A stretch of DNA of 42,525 nucleotides from Enterobacter sp. (GTDB lineage Bacteria > Pseudomonadota > Gammaproteobacteria > Enterobacterales > Enterobacteriaceae). Both the position numbers and the translations under genes were made by a program. A model generated the notes under the pieces. It was not told the DNA's origin and searched no databases. It saw nothing but the letters and a program-made list of their open reading frames with translations. Location of the stretch: assembly GCA_022649305.1 (NCBI GenBank), contig JALCNW010000037.1:1-42525 (forward strand), in the 5' to 3' direction. Below, in pieces: positions 41,587 to 42,525 of this stretch; within the stretch, counting starts at the first letter, position 1, and each line of letters starts with the position of its first letter.

Positions 41587-42525
41587 ATGTCACAGACACT
41601 CGCTCTTCATCCCGTGAATAAACGGGATGCGGTTTTCCTTTGGGTTTTGCTTGGCTGGCTGGCGTTTGCCCTGCTGCCGAGCTGGAGCCTGGATTACGGC
41701 CTGCTGGAGTCGACGCGCGAGGAGATCCTCGACGCCTACGGTTGGTCCCACTTTAACGTGAGCTGGCTGTGGTACCTGTTGCCGAGCCTGCTGCTGGTGC
41801 GCCCCTTCACCTCCGCCCGCCGCGAGCAGCGCAGCCGCCACTATTTTGACGCGGGCTGGGCGCTGCTGTGCATGGCGTTTATCGTCATCAGCGCGACCGT
41901 CGAGGAACGTGGCTTAGGTTACGCCTCTATCGTGCTGTTTATTGCCCTGGGGGCGATTATGGCGCTGGCGCTGACCCGCCTGGAATGGCTGGGTGGCGAC
42001 CGCTTTGTCATTGCCTCGCTGATCGCCATTGTGGCGCTGATCGGCATCTTTATCGTCTGGCCGAGCATTGCCATTTTCATCCCGATGTTCAGCAACGATG
42101 CAGGCGAGTTCGCCCCGCTGGCCTTTATGGCGGTGCTGTCGCAAGCACACATTGTGCAGGTGATTATCAACTCGATCGTGCTGTCGATCGCCGTCGGCAT
42201 CGGCTGTACGTTCTTCGGGCTGGTACTGGCGATCTACACCACCCGCATCGCTAAACGCAGCGCTATTATTGGTCGCATCTTCTCGATCCTGCCGATCGTC
42301 ACCCCGCCGTTCGTGGTGGGCCTGGGCGTGACGCTGATGATGGGCCGTTCCGGTTACCTCACCGAGCTGATGGTCGACTGGTTTGGGCTGACCAACACCA
42401 ACTGGCTGTACGGCTTCACCGGCATCTGGCTGGCTCAGGTGCTGGCCTTCACCCCGATGGCGTTTATGATCCTCGACGGGGCGATTAAAACCATCCATCC
42501 GTCGCTGGAAGAGGCGTCATACACC
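41587..42525 (+). CDS. afuB: AfuB-type ABC transporter permease (partial)
   Basis: This is the inner-membrane permease of the Afu importer, open from ATG 41587 to the window edge (313 codons). It has at least six hydrophobic segments, and the final residues EEASYT are the start of an EAA loop, which contacts the ATPase. Long two-unit permeases of this FbpB type have about 690 residues, so roughly half is here. A weak GGA site precedes the start. The ATPase gene afuC is expected next, outside the window. Confidence 0.85.
   Translation, partial: MSQTLALHPVNKRDAVFLWVLLGWLAFALLPSWSLDYGLLESTREEILDAYGWSHFNVSWLWYLLPSLLLVRPFTSARREQRSRHYFDAGWALLCMAFIVISATVEERGLGYASIVLFIALGAIMALALTRLEWLGGDRFVIASLIAIVALIGIFIVWPSIAIFIPMFSNDAGEFAPLAFMAVLSQAHIVQVIINSIVLSIAVGIGCTFFGLVLAIYTTRIAKRSAIIGRIFSILPIVTPPFVVGLGVTLMMGRSGYLTELMVDWFGLTNTNWLYGFTGIWLAQVLAFTPMAFMILDGAIKTIHPSLEEASYT

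Noticed and set aside
40488..42525. Iron(III) ABC uptake system
   Set aside because: The family label would suggest this, but the tyrosine pair is missing and the neighbours are sugar-phosphate sensors, so I prefer a sugar-phosphate role.

Overview
The window is chromosomal DNA from a member of the Enterobacteriaceae. This is inferred from gene order and near-full-length protein resemblance to the Escherichia coli stretch that runs from hemB/tau through ampH-sbmA-yaiW-ddlA-iraP-phoA-psiF-dgcC-proC-aroL-rdgC-mak-sbcCD-phoBR-brnQ to proY. The departures from E. coli (no araJ between sbcC and mak, an olsF-type gene beside hemB, an afu/uhp-like cluster beside tauA, and extra genes near sbmA and ddlA) point to a relative in the Enterobacter/Leclercia/Lelliottia/Citrobacter neighbourhood. 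The genus cannot be settled from the sequence alone. No tRNA, rRNA, CRISPR array, insertion sequence or prophage was found.

Layout. 1-4546: proY (cut by the window edge), brnQ, phoR and phoB, all on the minus strand, with a Pho box before phoB. 4547-8886: sbcD-sbcC, divergent from phoB. 8969-14493: mak, rdgC, ppnP, the aroL-yaiA-aroM group, yaiI and proC. 14511-17903: dgcC, psiF, phoA (with a Pho box) and iraP. 18145-21653: an MdtG-like exporter, an extensin-like/LAS-metallopeptidase-like protein, then ddlA and yaiZ. 21900-26548: yaiY, yaiW-sbmA, an isochorismatase-fold hydrolase and ampH. 26554-30490: iprA (yaiV), a large EhaB/UpaC-type autotransporter and an AT-rich gap. 30491-33317: hemB and a two-domain ornithine-lipid synthase candidate (olsF). 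33265-36676: tauDCBA on the minus strand. 36918-42525: a UhpA/UhpB/UhpC-like sensory set running directly into afuA and the start of afuB.

How the genes work together. The left and middle parts are conserved housekeeping: phosphate sensing and scavenging (PhoBR, PhoA, PsiF, with IraP linking starvation to RpoS), DNA end processing (SbcCD, RdgC), amino-acid synthesis (AroL, ProC) and peptidoglycan or peptide handling (DdlA, AmpH, SbmA, YaiW). The right part is more accessory: taurine use as a sulfur source, a phosphorus-free membrane lipid candidate, a surface autotransporter, and a sugar-phosphate sensing and ABC-import cluster. The last of these is the most interesting system here. Its binding protein resembles ferric-ion binders in overall family but lacks their tyrosine pair, and the adjacent genes form a complete Uhp-type phosphosugar sensor. 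This agrees with a reported role of AfuABC as a sugar-phosphate importer rather than an iron importer.
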